Positions 10,495 to 22,972 of a DNA stretch of 64,000 nt are shown in pieces. Made by a program: the position numbers and the translations under genes. Under the pieces are notes generated by a model, which saw only the letters and a program-made list of their open reading frames with translations, did no database searches and was not told where the DNA came from. The stretch spans positions 4,030,001-4,094,000 of the forward strand of contig OY751494.1 in the NCBI GenBank assembly GCA_963565915.1, given 5' to 3'. Position 1 is the stretch's first letter, and the number at the start of each line of letters is the position of its first letter. The DNA is from Entoloma clypeatum. Lineage: Eukaryota > Basidiomycota > Agaricomycetes > Agaricales > Entolomataceae.

Positions 10495-13400
10495 ATTACA
10501 CTTTACCCATGAATTCAAAGACTTCGCGTATTACAGGCCTCTCAAGGCTAAGTGATTTGTCCAAACAGCTGCAAAGGGAAAGAAACTGGAAATTCTCGGA
10601 GTTGGGGCCGTTCCAGTACGGCATACCCTAAATGGGGAAACTAAAGCCCATCTCCTACGACCGGTATTTTATATTCCGGATATGGACACACGTCTATTGT
10701 CCCTAGGCGTCTTCCTTAACCATGGTTACAAAGTTGATGGAATGCGTGGAGAAATTAATATCTCTAAAGGGCCAAACAAAATACAGTTTTCGCCTCATTT
10801 CATTGGACAAACCATTTACTGGCTAGACACTGAGATACGCTATGATCAAATCCACGCGATCTCTAGCGAAATCACTGTCGAAACCTGGCATAAACGCCTT
10901 GGCCACCCAAATGACCAGGCGCTCAATAAGATTCCCACCAGTACCAAAGGAGTACCCAAAATGTTAGTACGTGAGAAATCACAGGAAAGCTGCACGGGGT
11001 GTCTAAAAGGGAAAATGCCGAATCAGTCTTACCCTAACTCGATGACAAGGGCTGTCAAACCCTTTGATTTGATCCATTCGGACTTGAAGCAGATATCCAC
11101 GGCATCGTACCACAAGTACAAATATTTCCTTACCTTTTTGGACGATTTTTCTTCCCATGTCTGGGTCGTCTTGCTTAGGAAAAAGTCAGGCGCCATCACA
11201 GCGCTGAAACAATTCCTTGCGATGATCCAGAATCAATTCGCCGCCACCCCTAAAAAATGGCGGGTTGATGGAGGTGGAGAATTCAATGAATACAAGGATG
11301 TACTTACCGATCATGGAATTCTGATCGACATCACACTCCCATATCAGCATCAGCAGAATGGTAGAGCAGAACGGATAAATCGAACTCTGTGGGAAAAATC
11401 TCAGGCATTGCGTTTCGACGCATGTCTACCGCCGATGTGGTGGGAATTCTGTTTGGAACATGCAGCATTTCTATACAACAGAACCCCCATGCAACATCTT
11501 GAATGGAAAACCCCTTATTCCAGGGTGACCAATGAGATCCCCGACATTTCCAGCGTCAGAGTCTTCGGATGCCAAGCATACGTATATATCCCAAAAGAAA
11601 AACGCAGAAACTCCCTGGAGTCAAGATCTCGATTGATGATTTATCTCGGATCAAAACCAGGGGTCAAAGGATACCGCTTCATGGATCCTGAGACCAACAC
11701 GATTTTCATGGGTGGGAAAGCTATCTTTGATGAAAGCAAGTACCCTAGATGCCACATCGACCCTTTGCCAGAAAACCATCCAGAAATGGAAAACCCAGAG
11801 CCGGCTGATGAGTTTGAGGATCTCATTCCCGGCAGCAATGACGACGAAAGTCACAACAAAACACCTCATGACCCAGTTCCCATTGAACAGGATCAACCTG
11901 AATCAGACAACGAATTGCCTGCCAGTGAGCCTGATGACGAACTGCGAGTACCCACTCCGGAACCCGAGCAAGTACCAGATCGACCGATCAGGGAACGACG
12001 AGTTCGGAAGATGCCAGGAAGCATCTATGGGGAAGACACTCCAGCGTCTGATCTTGAAAAATTAGATCGAAGACGGAGATTGGGCGGTCAAACGGCATGG
12101 ATGAATGACCTCCTGATGGAGGCAATATCAGTCCAAGTTGGCATTGTTGAAATGTCCCATAAAGACATATACCCTCTTCCAAATAAAGAAGACTGGTATG
12201 CGGCTGAACGTAAAGAGCTAGACATGCTCAAACGCCGCGGGGTGATCACGGAGCTAGTACCCCTGCCTCCAGGGAGGAAAGCTCTAAGGAACAAATGGGT
12301 CTATAACGAAAAGTCCGACGGGCGTCTGAAAGCACGCCTTGTCGCAAAAGGCTTTTCACAGGTAGAAGGGATCGACTTCGATCAGATCTTCTCACCAGTT
12401 GTAAGATATGAAACCGTCCGACTAATACTGGCATTGACAGCCCTTGAAGGGTGGTTCATGACACTTTTGGACGTCTCATCAGCCTTCCTCTATGGAACGC
12501 TCCGTGAAGTCATTTACATGCGACAGCCTGAGGGCTACATAGTAAAAGGGAAAGAACACCTCGTGTACCAACTATTCAAAGCTCTATATGGACTTAAGCA
12601 GGCCGCATTAGCCTGGTGGAGGGAACTTGATTCCTCCATGAAAAAGCTCGGCTTTGTCCGGCTTCACTCCGATGCGGGAGTGTTCATTCACAAAAGTACC
12701 AACGGGGAAATTGTAATCGCCGTCATCTATGTCGACGACTCTGCTTTTCTTGGCACAAACCGGGAATATACGCTAGAGAAAAAGAAGGCCTTCATGACCA
12801 CATGGGAATGTAGGGACCTAGGGCACCTTGTGCCTAATGGGGAACCGAAAGAATTTCTCTCTATCCAAATAAGGCAACGCGGGAAACGTATCTTCATCGA
12901 TCAAGTACCTTACCTTGAGAAAATACTTGAACGAATGGGGATGAGCGAATCCAACGCCACCCATACCCCACTTCCTACGGGCTACAAACCCATGGTGTCC
13001 AAAGATGAACCCAATGCAGAACTTCGATCAAAGTACCAATCCGTCATCGGATCACTTCTATATCTGATGATTGGAACAAGGCCAGACATCTGTTTTGCCG
13101 TGATCAAAATGTCGCAATTCTCCGCAAATCCCACCAAACGCCATTTAGAAGTGGCTAGGGATATTTGCAGGTATCTGAAAGCGACAAAAAATTACGCAAT
13201 CATGTATGATGGTGACTCAGGGAAAGGAATCTATGCATTCACAGACTCCGACTGGGCGTCAGATGAAAACACAAGGAGGTCTACCACTGGCTTCTTCATA
13301 TCACTGGCGTCTGGAGCAGTGACATGGGTATCATTGGCGCAAAAGACCATCGCCCTCTCTTCCACAGAAGCAGAGTATATGGCGTTATCAGACTGCAGTC

Positions 13401-13693
13401 GCGCAGCAACATGGCTGAGAAGCATGCTTGCCGAACTTGGAATGCAGATCGGATCAGTACCGATCTACGGAGATAACAACGGCTCCGTCTTTATCGCATC
13501 CAACCCTGTAACTGAGAAGCGATCCAAGCACATTGACGTGCGATTCCACTTCGTCAGAGAAAAAGTCTCCGAAGGGATAATTACGGTCGAATTCATTGAA
13601 GGAGTGAACAACCCTGCAGACCTTTTAACTAAGAACCTGGGGAAAATCCTCTTTTCCAAGTTTATCCCGTACTTCGGATTGATAAAAAACTAG
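9872..13693 (+). pseudogene. pol: Copia Pol (protease-IN-RT-RNase H) with one stop
   Basis: The frame carries a protease ILDSGAS motif (about 10470-10500), then a TGA at 10553-10555, and continues open to 13693. After the stop: GAG-pre-integrase (TWHKRLGHPNDQAL), integrase D,D,E core (IHSDLKQI, VDGGGEF, NGRAERINR), reverse transcriptase with YVDD (VIYVDDSAFLG) and RNase H (FTDSDWASDENTRRSTTGF, SSTEAEYMAL). The order IN before RT defines Ty1/copia. Apart from the TGA, which fits a CGA-to-TGA change, the 3.1 kb from integrase to RNase H is uninterrupted. Confidence 0.92.
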
Positions 13694-13769
13694 GCGAAAC
13701 AGAGTACCTATATATATATGTGGAAAAAAAGTAAGATGTATTTAGAAGTATGTACTAAATATGGGGGGG

Positions 13770-14079
13770 TGTTGAAACTTTTCCCATCACGTAGATTAGA
13801 TTAGATTAGATTACATCACGTGACCTTTACATATCTTCATTACATACTTGTTTGGTTGGTACAAACAGTAGTACGGTATATAAGACCAGGAAACTGTCAA
13901 TATCAACAAGTTGTCTCTTGACTCTTAACCAGCTCCATCGCTCTCACCAGCCTCAACCACTCTCACTAGCCTTACCCCCTCCAAACCATGTAAGTGACCA
14001 TAGCGGTATCGTAGAGTACTTCCACTGTAGCTATGTTGCTCAGTACACCTGTGGCTAGCGCCCAGGTGGAACTTCAACA
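13770..14079 (+). repeat. 3' LTR of copia family 1 (310 bp)
   Basis: It begins directly after a polypurine run (ATG7 at 13761-13769), starts TGTTGAA and ends TTCAACA. It is nearly the same as the 5' LTR, with GATTA repeats, CACGTG and a TATATAA box. It is followed at once by an inverted partial copy of itself. Confidence 0.93.
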
Positions 14080-14224
14080 AACTTGTTGATATTGACAGTT
14101 TTCCTGGTCTTATATACCGTACTACTGTTTGTACCAACCAAATAAGTATGTAATCGAGGATGTGTAAATGGTCACGTGATGTAATCTAATCTAATCTAAT
14201 CTTTGTGATGGAAAAGTTTCAACA
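14080..14224 (-). repeat. Inverted partial copy of copia family 1 LTR
   Basis: The reverse complement reads the first ~145 bp of the family 1 LTR, from its TGTTGAAACTTTTCC terminus (at 14224) to the CAACAAGT downstream of the TATA box, where it is cut by the end of the forward 3' LTR. Together with 13770-13914 it forms a long inverted repeat with a ~165-bp loop. Confidence 0.88.
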
Positions 14225-14251
14225 ATCTGATGTATACACATCGAGGGGGAG

Positions 14252-14542
14252 TGTTGAACGAGTTCTGCTTCCATTAGATGCGCCATGTGCTCAATCCCAT
14301 GACGTACAAATAGTGTACAAATAAGTAGACTAGTATATAAGACTGTCCTTATTCTCTGTGCAATACAACGCTCTTAACAAGTAACCCCCACCTGCAAACA
14401 CCTCTCAAGGTTAGTAGTAGGTTCCCCCTCTATCGTAGAATACATGATCCGTAGCACGTAGCATAGAGTATACTAGGACTGCAAGACGACACATCCGCTG
14501 TAATCACCTCCAGCATTGATGTGATTGTATGCTGTTCCAACA
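14252..14542 (+). repeat. 3' LTR of a second copia family (about 291 bp)
   Basis: A polypurine tract (CGAGGGGGAG, to 14251) precedes TGTTGAACG; the segment ends GTTCCAACA near 14542. It has its own TATA box (14334-14340) but little other similarity to family 1. About 27 bp of internal sequence (14225-14251) remain on its left, so this is the stump of a full element cut by the family 1 debris, not a clean solo LTR. Confidence 0.7.
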
Positions 14543-14558
14543 TGACTCCGCACTCCTC

Positions 14559-15485
14559 ATGCCCGACCTCAATTCAGATCCAGGATCTCCCCCTCGCCTT
14601 GCTGCGAAGCCAAAGGCGCAGCACACTAAACATGTCTGCGAAAATAAGGACTTTGAAGCTTCCCGTCATCTTTCTCGTCGTCCTGATGGCATGATCATGC
14701 TTCCCCGAGGCAAAGGACTCCTCCCCCTCCTCATTCATCCCCTTCAGCTACGAACCTATGTCGAGTTTGAGGCAGCCATGCAAATGGGGCAGCATCTTAC
14801 CCATCTGCCACTGGGCTATACCGAATTTGCCGAGCAACTCAACGCGTACCATGCAGAATCGAACAAACGGACACGTTTCACGGAGTGGAACATTGCAAAG
14901 GATCGGCCTTATAACCTTTCTCAAATCACGGTCCCTGCCAGTGCTCTTCCCCTCGAGTTTCTCGACCCACGCTATGAATCCCTCCGCATTCTTGACATCC
15001 TACTCCCTAACGGAGAGGTTAACTCCACCGCTCTAACCCTCGTCCGAACAGCACTCTACCGACCATTTGCGCAGGCAGCTTCACAGGTTTCTGCGACTAG
15101 AAGGCGCATCGAGGAAACCCAAAATAAGAAACGACGCCAAGGCGAAACAGTTTACTATTCCGTCGCCGAATCTTCCCGTCCTTCGAAGAAAGTGCGTAAA
15201 AACAAACACCGTGCCACCCACGATGACATTGCTCCCACCGACAAAAACCCCGGCCCCTCCTCCTCCCATGTCGAGGCCAAAGATGGTTTTTTCGAACCTC
15301 GCGAACAGGACCATGACATGACGAACGGCGAATCGTCGACAACCCAACTAAGCCTTTCCCATACCCCCTACCCTGATTTTCGTTTTCGACACTCATTCCT
15401 CACCTCACCACCCATTCCTGCGACATCTCTTTTCCGTCGAGGTTTCTCTCACACCTCGTTCACGAAACCTGGAGGGCGAATGTAG
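14559..15485 (+). CDS. Hypothetical protein starting at an LTR edge
   Basis: A 308-residue intronless ORF starts at the ATG at 14559 (an in-frame ATG at 14529 lies inside the LTR). The first half is mixed polar with possible helical segments (VEFEAAMQMGQHLTHLPLGY). The second half is basic with nuclear-signal-like clusters (TQNKKRRQGE, SKKVRKNKHR), then low complexity. I recognise no domain. With transposons directly upstream, its promoter would have to be supplied by the LTR. It could be a host gene fragment, a product of an unknown element, or a chance frame; the length without a stop favours coding. Confidence 0.45.
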   Translation: MPDLNSDPGSPPRLAAKPKAQHTKHVCENKDFEASRHLSRRPDGMIMLPRGKGLLPLLIHPLQLRTYVEFEAAMQMGQHLTHLPLGYTEFAEQLNAYHAESNKRTRFTEWNIAKDRPYNLSQITVPASALPLEFLDPRYESLRILDILLPNGEVNSTALTLVRTALYRPFAQAASQVSATRRRIEETQNKKRRQGETVYYSVAESSRPSKKVRKNKHRATHDDIAPTDKNPGPSSSHVEAKDGFFEPREQDHDMTNGESSTTQLSLSHTPYPDFRFRHSFLTSPPIPATSLFRRGFSHTSFTKPGGRM

Positions 15486-15736
15486 CAACACGTCACGCCA
15501 TCTACCTTTCTCGGTCATATTGCTATTCTGTGTTCACCACATGCCTCCCCGTTTCAGTGTCCTAATCAACCCGTTGCTACACTCCCTTTATTTATCATCT
15601 TGCTATTAATATCCTATCCTGCAAGACCTGTAGAACCACGTAGTTAGACAAGCTCTCTTGAATCGATAAGACTTACATCTGTTCTCTCGAGAGGTTCTTC
15701 CTTGTGTCGTGACTGTGTTCGTCACACTCCCGCCAC

Positions 15737-16168
15737 ATGTTGTTTGCTGTTCAAAACATGACTTCAACTCTAACATCCCGAAGCCTTTGTCGTTTACAGT
15801 GGCACCATGTCGCCCGTTCAGTATTCACTACGAGCGCGTCAGCTCCCAAAGATTTGCCACCCCCGGCGCCCGAGCCTCTAACACACTTCAAAATCACCCT
15901 CCGCCGTTCCGCCATCTCCCTCGGCGACAAAAAGCAAGGCACTTTGGTCTCCCTCGGCATCCACAGACGGCATCAGACTGTATACCACCGTCACTCTCAA
16001 GAGGTCGCAGGCAAAATTCTGAGTGTGAAGGAGCTGCTGGAGGTGGAGAATGTTCCCGAGTCTCTTGTGCGGACGAAGCAGGAACAGAGGATAGAGAGAA
16101 AGGCGGTGAGGGGGTATCGTGTTGTTGGCAATAAAAGGGAGGAGGCATTCATGAACGTAGGAACATAG
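15737..16168 (+). CDS. Mitochondrial large ribosomal subunit protein uL30m
   Basis: A 143-residue single-exon protein. Residues 1-36 are basic, Ser/Thr-rich and lack acidic residues, fitting a mitochondrial import signal. From about residue 50 it reads HFKITLRRSAISLGDKKQGT followed by SLGIHRRHQTVYHRHS and a KELLEVENV segment, the pattern of the L30 family (ferredoxin-like fold). uL30m (yeast Mrpl33) is part of the large subunit of the mitoribosome. The C-terminal extension is basic, as in fungal mitochondrial versions. An internal ATG at 15758 is an alternative start. It is the first clear housekeeping gene after the transposon cluster. Confidence 0.8.
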   Translation: MLFAVQNMTSTLTSRSLCRLQWHHVARSVFTTSASAPKDLPPPAPEPLTHFKITLRRSAISLGDKKQGTLVSLGIHRRHQTVYHRHSQEVAGKILSVKELLEVENVPESLVRTKQEQRIERKAVRGYRVVGNKREEAFMNVGT

Positions 16169-16410
16169 GGGAGCTCATTGTGAGGTGTGTTTTTCCACTT
16201 CAATGAAGTAATTATGATAGATAATATTACTGCTAAGGTCCGACAGCAACGAGAAGCCAGTTACACAAAGGAGTCCATGTGAACGAATGTCACTTGCATT
16301 TATAAAGAACCGATAGGAGGGATGTGCAGTAGTTGAAAAGTCCAATGATGCAATATCTAATGACAGGTTTATAAAAATCAGCAAGGAGGGAGAGGGTTAT
16401 AAATGATAGT

Positions 16411-19400
16411 CTATGATTCTGAAAGGATGGCGTCGATGGATCGATTCAAAAACTCTTTTTTAGAAGTAAGGTCCGCCTTGGGGAACCGAGCCAATATGGC
16501 CTCTCGGGCCGTTCTGTAGAAATCCTGTCAGCTCAAAGATCCACGCGAAGTCACTAACAAGAAACATACTTTTTGGTAACTGTCATCAGGTCTTGAGTAC
16601 TCAAATAGTTGCGCAGCGCATTGAATAGTTCGTCGTCAGTCGGGTTCGTGCTATTGCTTGGGCCAGCAAACAGATTGGCCGTTGTCGCAAGCGAGAAAGT
16701 AGACAACGGCCGCTGACCACCCATCAAAGCCGGTGCAGACGGCGGTGCGAAAGCCCCTGATTGAGAACCGCTCATACTACCGCCAAACATGTTCGCCATA
16801 GGGTTCATTTGCATCGGTGGCAGCATGCCGTACATGCTTCCTGTGTTCTGATATCCCAACGGTGCCATCGGTGCCATCGGCATTGGTCCGTAATCGGAGC
16901 CTGCCGCGGAACCTGGACCCGTGTTGAACGGCATGATGGGCAACTGAGGAACTCCGTATTGGGACATGCCTGGCTGATGGTGCGACACATTGCTGTGTGA
17001 TTGCTGACTACCACCTAGGCGAAGGTTTGGGTTCGAGCCGTTATTGAACGTGAGATTCGTGTCGCGATAGTAGTCGCCGGACTGAGACGCTTGTTGATAT
17101 GTATGGGGAGATTCCGGGCGAGACCGTGGCGGGCGACGAGAATGAGGCTTGCTACTATAGCCAGTTTCATCGGAATGACGAGTCCCAGTCTCCCAGGCTT
17201 CCGCTTCGTACTCTGAGAGAGGCCAGTTATAGGTATTTTGAGGAAAAAGTCATGGATACGCACCGCTAAACTTCTTGAGAGGTATCATTGAGTCGTCAAA
17301 CTTCTCGTCCTCGTTCATGATCACCTTCTTCTCCTTTCCCTCACCGACGACCAAGCGGGTGTTACCCCAGCTGAACTCATCCATGCACCAGAACGCATAA
17401 ACGGGAAGGAAGAAACTGTAGACAGGGTATCTGTTCAACAGGCACTGATAAGACTCTTTCCCATGCGAGATTGACGGGGACATACGAGAGGATATAGACG
17501 ACCATCCATCCACAAAGCATGAATTCTCTCTTAAGAATGAAAATGATTGCCTATGAAAATGGCGTGAATAATGGAGCAACTGCGGCAGTATGTACAAACC
17601 TGTAAACCGTACGTGACTGCAATCATGATGATAGCGATCAAAGGCAACGCAGATTGACCCGTAGATACAACGACGATGAGGTATACCAGCTAGCGAATGT
17701 CTATCAGCGCCAGACATCGAACCAATAGGACATAAACGTACATAAACGACAGTGGCTGGTAAGATCTAGAAAATCAGGATCATCAGTCATGACAAGATAG
17801 CAAGCTTTACCAGGAATCACATACTAGTGTACCCAGGAGATCAATGAACACGAAAAATCGCATCGAGAAACAACAGAATCCGAACAATTCTGGAAGCAGC
17901 ACAAGCTCACAGAGGTTGTGGACAGTCGAGTTGATCCATCGCCTCCTTTGCGAGAACAAGATTCTCCACGACTCTGGTGCCATGGTATGGGCAAGAGCAT
18001 CCGGACAGAACTTGGTCTTGAACGTCGGAAAGTGCTTCATCAACAAGGTGGTCAAGAACCGATCCTCACCCAAAGAGAAGAGGTTTTTCTTATGGAGGGT
18101 ATCAACATTTGGCTCGGCGTATTCGTCTATGATGCGGTTGGAGATGATGATGGGTCTTCCTTTGTCGGCCGTACGGATACGGAAGAGAGTGAAACAACCA
18201 GGTAAACAAGTGACGGAGCCGAACAAACTCTCGAAGGCTTTGGACAGGTGGTGAGAAATATAGTATTCGTACACCTGGATCATCGTCCACCAAGAGCCTT
18301 CTTCGTTCTGAAGCTTGGTTTCTCCACAAATGCCAATGATGCTCGAATCGTCAGCGCTGGAAGCCACCAGTCGATTCAGTGCCTCGGGAGTAACCGTCTA
18401 AGTAAAGAGACATGTTAGGGAGGTTCAGGTCATTTTGATTCCACTTACTGTGTCAGCATCGACGGTAAAGATGTATTCATAGAAGGCTGGATCAATGCCA
18501 ATAACGTTTCGCATTTGATGATAGATCTCGAGCTCCAGAGGCGACATGGCAGCATCGAAGTGAACTCGGTTCAAATAATGGAGAAGAAGAATTTGACTGT
18601 CTCGTTTGCCACGATTGCCAGGCTTCGAACGCTCAGTTGGCTTGCCTACTTTGACGACTACCATATACCTATGTGAGGGTCAGGCGAACCAAGTCAAATT
18701 CATTTGAGAGAGAGAAACGTACGGGACAACATGGCCCTCGAACTCATAAAGACCAGAGTAAACTTTGCCGTAATTAATAGCTTTTGACCCTTCGCCCACA
18801 GACTTGAACAACAATGGTTCCGGATCCAGTTTTGGATCAACGCCGAGAATGTCGAGAACGATCCGAGGTGTAGTCCGGTCATTTCCGCTCCCGATGATAT
18901 TGCCATCACAGATGATGAAAATGAGTTTACGTTTATCATCATAGTTAAGCGCAGCCAACGAATCAATCGTGCGCCGTAACGAGTCTTCGCCTTCTGTATA
19001 ACAAGGCACCTGGCACAAGACGAATTTGTCTTGCAGTTCCGGCCATCGTTTGCTACCGAACTGGAGGGCAGCGAGGACTGACAAGACGGTCAATGAAATG
19101 GATGGAGTCGATAAAAAAAACGGACGCACATTTCAAAGCTGTCGACGCAACGAGAATGCCGGACACGACAATCAGGAAATAATTCTGTACTTGACATCTT
19201 GCTGACTTCCTAAAATCAACCTTACCGATGTAGAATATATTCTTCAGACAGTTGATATTCTGCGCCCTCGTCGTCGAATCCAGAGTGCTCAACACCTTGG
19301 CGAGGGGCTTCGTAATATCTTGACCAGATCTTTGACTGAACATGTCCGTGATATCCGTATTCAAAAACTTCAGTCCACCAGGGTTGGTGGGATTTAGGTT

Positions 19401-22400
19401 TATGGACCAAAAGTAATCCGTTAAATCGAAGAGGTCACCCTGATAAACGGCCCAGATCCTGGTAATAATCAGCTGTGATATAACGTCGATCTATCAGTGA
19501 AATGCCCACTTTGCAATGCTAGTATCTGCCGCCTGTGCCTTGATAACTTTGTTTTCCCAAACCAACGGGCCTTTGTGGAATTGGTTCATCCTCTTGAGGA
19601 AAGTCTGGGTATACCAATTGGACTGGCCCAACGCCTTGGACTGTGCCTGCAGCTGCCCCGACACGTGCATGGCCTGAGGAATATTGACCGTCGCATTCTT
19701 CGGAGTCAACGACAATGTACCATCCGTCACCAACTCGGGGCAACCCAGGATCAACGGTGGAGGGAAATAATATGTCAAGTCTTGGCCCGCGAGCGCCTCA
19801 AGTGCATCGACACCATTACTTGGCTGTCCGATGATGTCGCTATGGTCTCCATGCACGAAATTCGACAAATCATACACCTGCCCTTGGATTGCGGCCCACC
19901 AGTCATTGTCACCTTGATGTTGCGCAACCTCGTTCACACTCCAAGCCTTGTCAAAATTGGGACAAAGCAGCCTGCCGAACTCCACGACATAGAAAATGAC
20001 AAGAGCGTTGAGGAGAAAGACGAGCCAGAAGATAGTCAGCTTCTCTCTCCATGCAAGCCGAATATCAGGGCGCTTCATTCGCCCAAGCGCGCGCAACGCA
20101 AATGAGGGGATCATCCATGTGCACGCCCACACAAGCCACAACCACCATCGCCGGGTGCGGCTCGTGGGTACCTCCTCCACGGCATTGCGAGATTCTTTGA
20201 CAGCAATACCGGTTTCATTCTTCAACCCTAGCCTCGGGGAATAGGGCGGACTATCCCCCTTATCGTCACCGACCCACGAATCACCTTGAGTAAACCCCTT
20301 TGCGCCGGCCCCAGGTGTTGCAAGCCCTCCTCCACCGTACCCTCCCTCGAGATTCGGGTCTTGATATCTCGTCCCATTTGTGCCCGTTCTTGTCAATAGC
20401 AAATTGTCTGCACTCTCGTTGAAGTAGCCAGAATTCGACGGAGGATGCAGACCCCCGCCATGGTGATCTGTGTGGGTGTACTCTGTGCCCTCATCCCCAC
20501 CAACACTCTCGTTGTCCTCTCCAACAGGCATCTCGTTGGATTTTTTCCCTCCCTCTCGCTCCGCACTCCTCACCCCGTCCTCCACGGTTTTCCATGCCCC
20601 ATACGCCAACCAGATCCGCTCCCTCCCAAGTGCAAACTCGACACCTTCCCTCCATCCATTCGCGCGCGCACATTGCAGGATCCTTTCTTCGTCTGAGCCG
20701 CGCATTGTCGGCACGTACCGCTCACAGAATTCACTCGACCTGTAGTCGACGACGTACTCCACGCTTCGTTTCGCCACCATGTCTGGAAGGAGCAAAGCGC
20801 GAACTTGAGCCTTTACCCGGCGTTTGTCGAACGAGTTGGAGGAACCGGAGTCATTCGGGCGGATACACGAGATGTGCCATAAGTGTGCTTGGTCCACACT
20901 TGAAAATATCTCTGAGAGTGTAAAGTTGATCTGGGACGTGACGGGGTAAGTCTTCGTGGGATCTAACCGCGGGTGCTCCTCTGCCGACGAGGGGAGTGTG
21001 CCGTCCGATCCGAAGATGGGCGTTGGGTGCCTTAACGGGAGAGAAGACACTTGGGCTTGAACAACAATGTTTTCGTCTTTTTGATGTTTTTCGGCCGCGA
21101 GGCTCGGTCCCGAAACGAGCTTGGTCACGAAGGGTTCAGCACTCGAGGTGCGGAGGAGGGAAACAAAGGCCGAGTCGACAAGGTCAGTGTCTTTCACGAT
21201 GAAGGAGGAGATGTCATAGGAAACAGGGCCAGAGTAATGATTGATCCCGAAGAGGGACCGATTGGTCGAAGAAGATGTAGGATTGGCGATGAAAGAGGCA
21301 TGCACACCACTCTTTGACACGAGCTCTTGTTGCATGTCCTCATCACGACGGTCGTCACCCTTTCCGGATTTATAGGATGAAGATGCTTTGTTCATGATAC
21401 CTAGGATACCTCCCGGCTTTCGCTGCGATCGTTCATTGAGCTGAGCACCTCTTAAGAGTTCGATGCATGCACCGTTATCCATGGTTGCAATGGAGGGGAG
21501 AGCGACGCCGTCGCTCTGCATGCCTGCATTATAACCGACGTCACTTTCAAAGGTCTGTCGGAGCACGTATGACTGCAAAAACTCGTCCGAGAAGTTGATG
21601 CAAAAGTCGTTGAAGCCATTCTGGCCGTACACCGAGACAAGGGGCGCGCTTCCGCTGAGGGACATGGAGGATGTGCCAGACGGCCCACGGGTTTGGAAAC
21701 CGGCCTGGTCAAGGAGAACAATTTGGGTGTGGGGAGGGGGGTCATTGGCGCTCGGAGCAAGCCTGTGATTTGCAGTTTCGACGATGAACGCAAAGAGGAT
21801 GGAATACAAGCATTGTACACATTGGTCTCGTTGAATGGCGCTCTGTTCCGCATTGAGAAATACTGTATAAAGCTCCTTCCTGACGTAGTTGGTCTTGTTG
21901 GTCAGAACTTGAGTGAGGTCTTCGGGCGACACTCCTAACAAACGTGCCACATGGTCAAGGACCTGGATGTTTGTGATGTATGCTGAGACTGTGTGTGCAT
22001 CTCCATTGCTGAACTGGAGGTTGCCCAGGAGGAGGATGGCAACGACCATACTGAATATAGAATGCATGTGCTTGGATTTGAAGCCGAGGGTGCGCATGGA
22101 GGCCCGAAGCTCGGACATGCCGACGGAGTCATCACTGAAGGGGCCGGAGGGAAGGCGATAGCACCCGGACGAGGCGAGGAGAGCATAGTCAGATGGGTCC
22201 TCGAGAGCGAACTGATCACGCTCGGCGTTGGTGGCACCAGCGAGGAACTGGTAGAACACGTGGAAGGAACGCTCTTCATGAGTAAGACGGGTGAGGCGTG
22301 ACTTGTCGAGAGCATAAGGAAGGGCCTTGGCAGAACAAATGCGACCACGGTCATTGAAGTGAAGCTCGAAGTAACGGCTATGCCTAGAGGCATTGGGACT

Positions 22401-22972
22401 CATGAGGGTTTTAGCGTTGCCGAAGGCATCGAGGACGTTGATGAAGCATTTGATTTGCTCCGCAAGTTTAACCTCCCGCTTGGAGTGAGCAGACAGACGC
22501 AGAATTTGGTTAATGAATAGACGGAGACTCGAGGATTTGCCAGAGCCAGTGATACCCCTTGTAAAGTTGAGCTTAACTCAATGAGAAGATGATACAGGAA
22601 ATGAACGAACCTTGCAAGAACGGCCTGTGAATGGTTTCTGCGCCTCATCATTAGATAGACTTTTGCCGCAAGATCGTAGACATGGGGCTGGAGAGGCTTT
22701 GGGGAATCTACCAGAGGCAGGCTGGTGTCGCGGTAGCAGCGCTCCTCGTATTCTTTGGCGCTAATGTCATTGACATTTGCGAGGGTCTTGTAAGGATTGA
22801 CGACGACCATGTTGGCTGCGCCGATGGCGGTGTAGGGCAAGTCTGCTCGGAAACGGGCTTGGAGGACAGCAAGGATAGCATCGTCTGACGGGTAGATGGT
22901 TGCGGCGCCGGTGGAGGAGACGAGGTCGACGAGGTCGCCGCAAGCAATGGCCTGGGTTGTGTTGGCGGCCAT
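16411..22972 (-). CDS. Chitin synthase with N-terminal myosin motor-like domain
   Basis: A long multi-exon gene starting at 22972 and ending at the TAG at 16411-16413. The N-terminus is a myosin head-like domain with a P-loop (GITGSGKS) split by a 53-nt intron (22610-22558), followed by one very long exon. Then come hydrophobic segments, a cytochrome b5-like stretch ([15 protein letters not shown]), and the family 2 glycosyltransferase core: FTVDADT, LPGCFT, GEDR and the QRRRW product-binding motif. More membrane spans, a Gly/Met/Pro-rich linker and a C-terminal DEK_C-like helix domain ([14 protein letters not shown]...[11 protein letters not shown]; last intron 16569-16514) follow. It makes cell-wall chitin at the plasma membrane; the motor domain helps delivery to the hyphal tip. 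This order matches the motor-type fungal chitin synthases (classes V-VII). No break seen. Confidence 0.95.

Larger units (their letters stand above)
7668..14079 (+). mobile_element. Ty1/copia retrotransposon, two LTRs, inactivated
   Basis: A pair of LTRs (7668-7979 and 13770-14079) flanks a leader with a primer site, a copia-type Gag, and a Pol in the copia order: protease, integrase, reverse transcriptase, RNase H. Both LTRs start TGTTGAA and end TTCAACA. The LTRs differ by several substitutions and small indels, so the insertion is not recent. Bases next to the two ends (CTTAG left, AACTT right) do not form a target duplication, pointing to later rearrangement. Two lesions break the coding part: a 622-bp duplication and an in-frame TGA. 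Confidence 0.93.

Noticed and set aside
14252..14542. Solo LTR
   Set aside because: A polypurine tract and 27 bp of internal sequence remain on its left, so it is the stump of a longer element, not a solo LTR.
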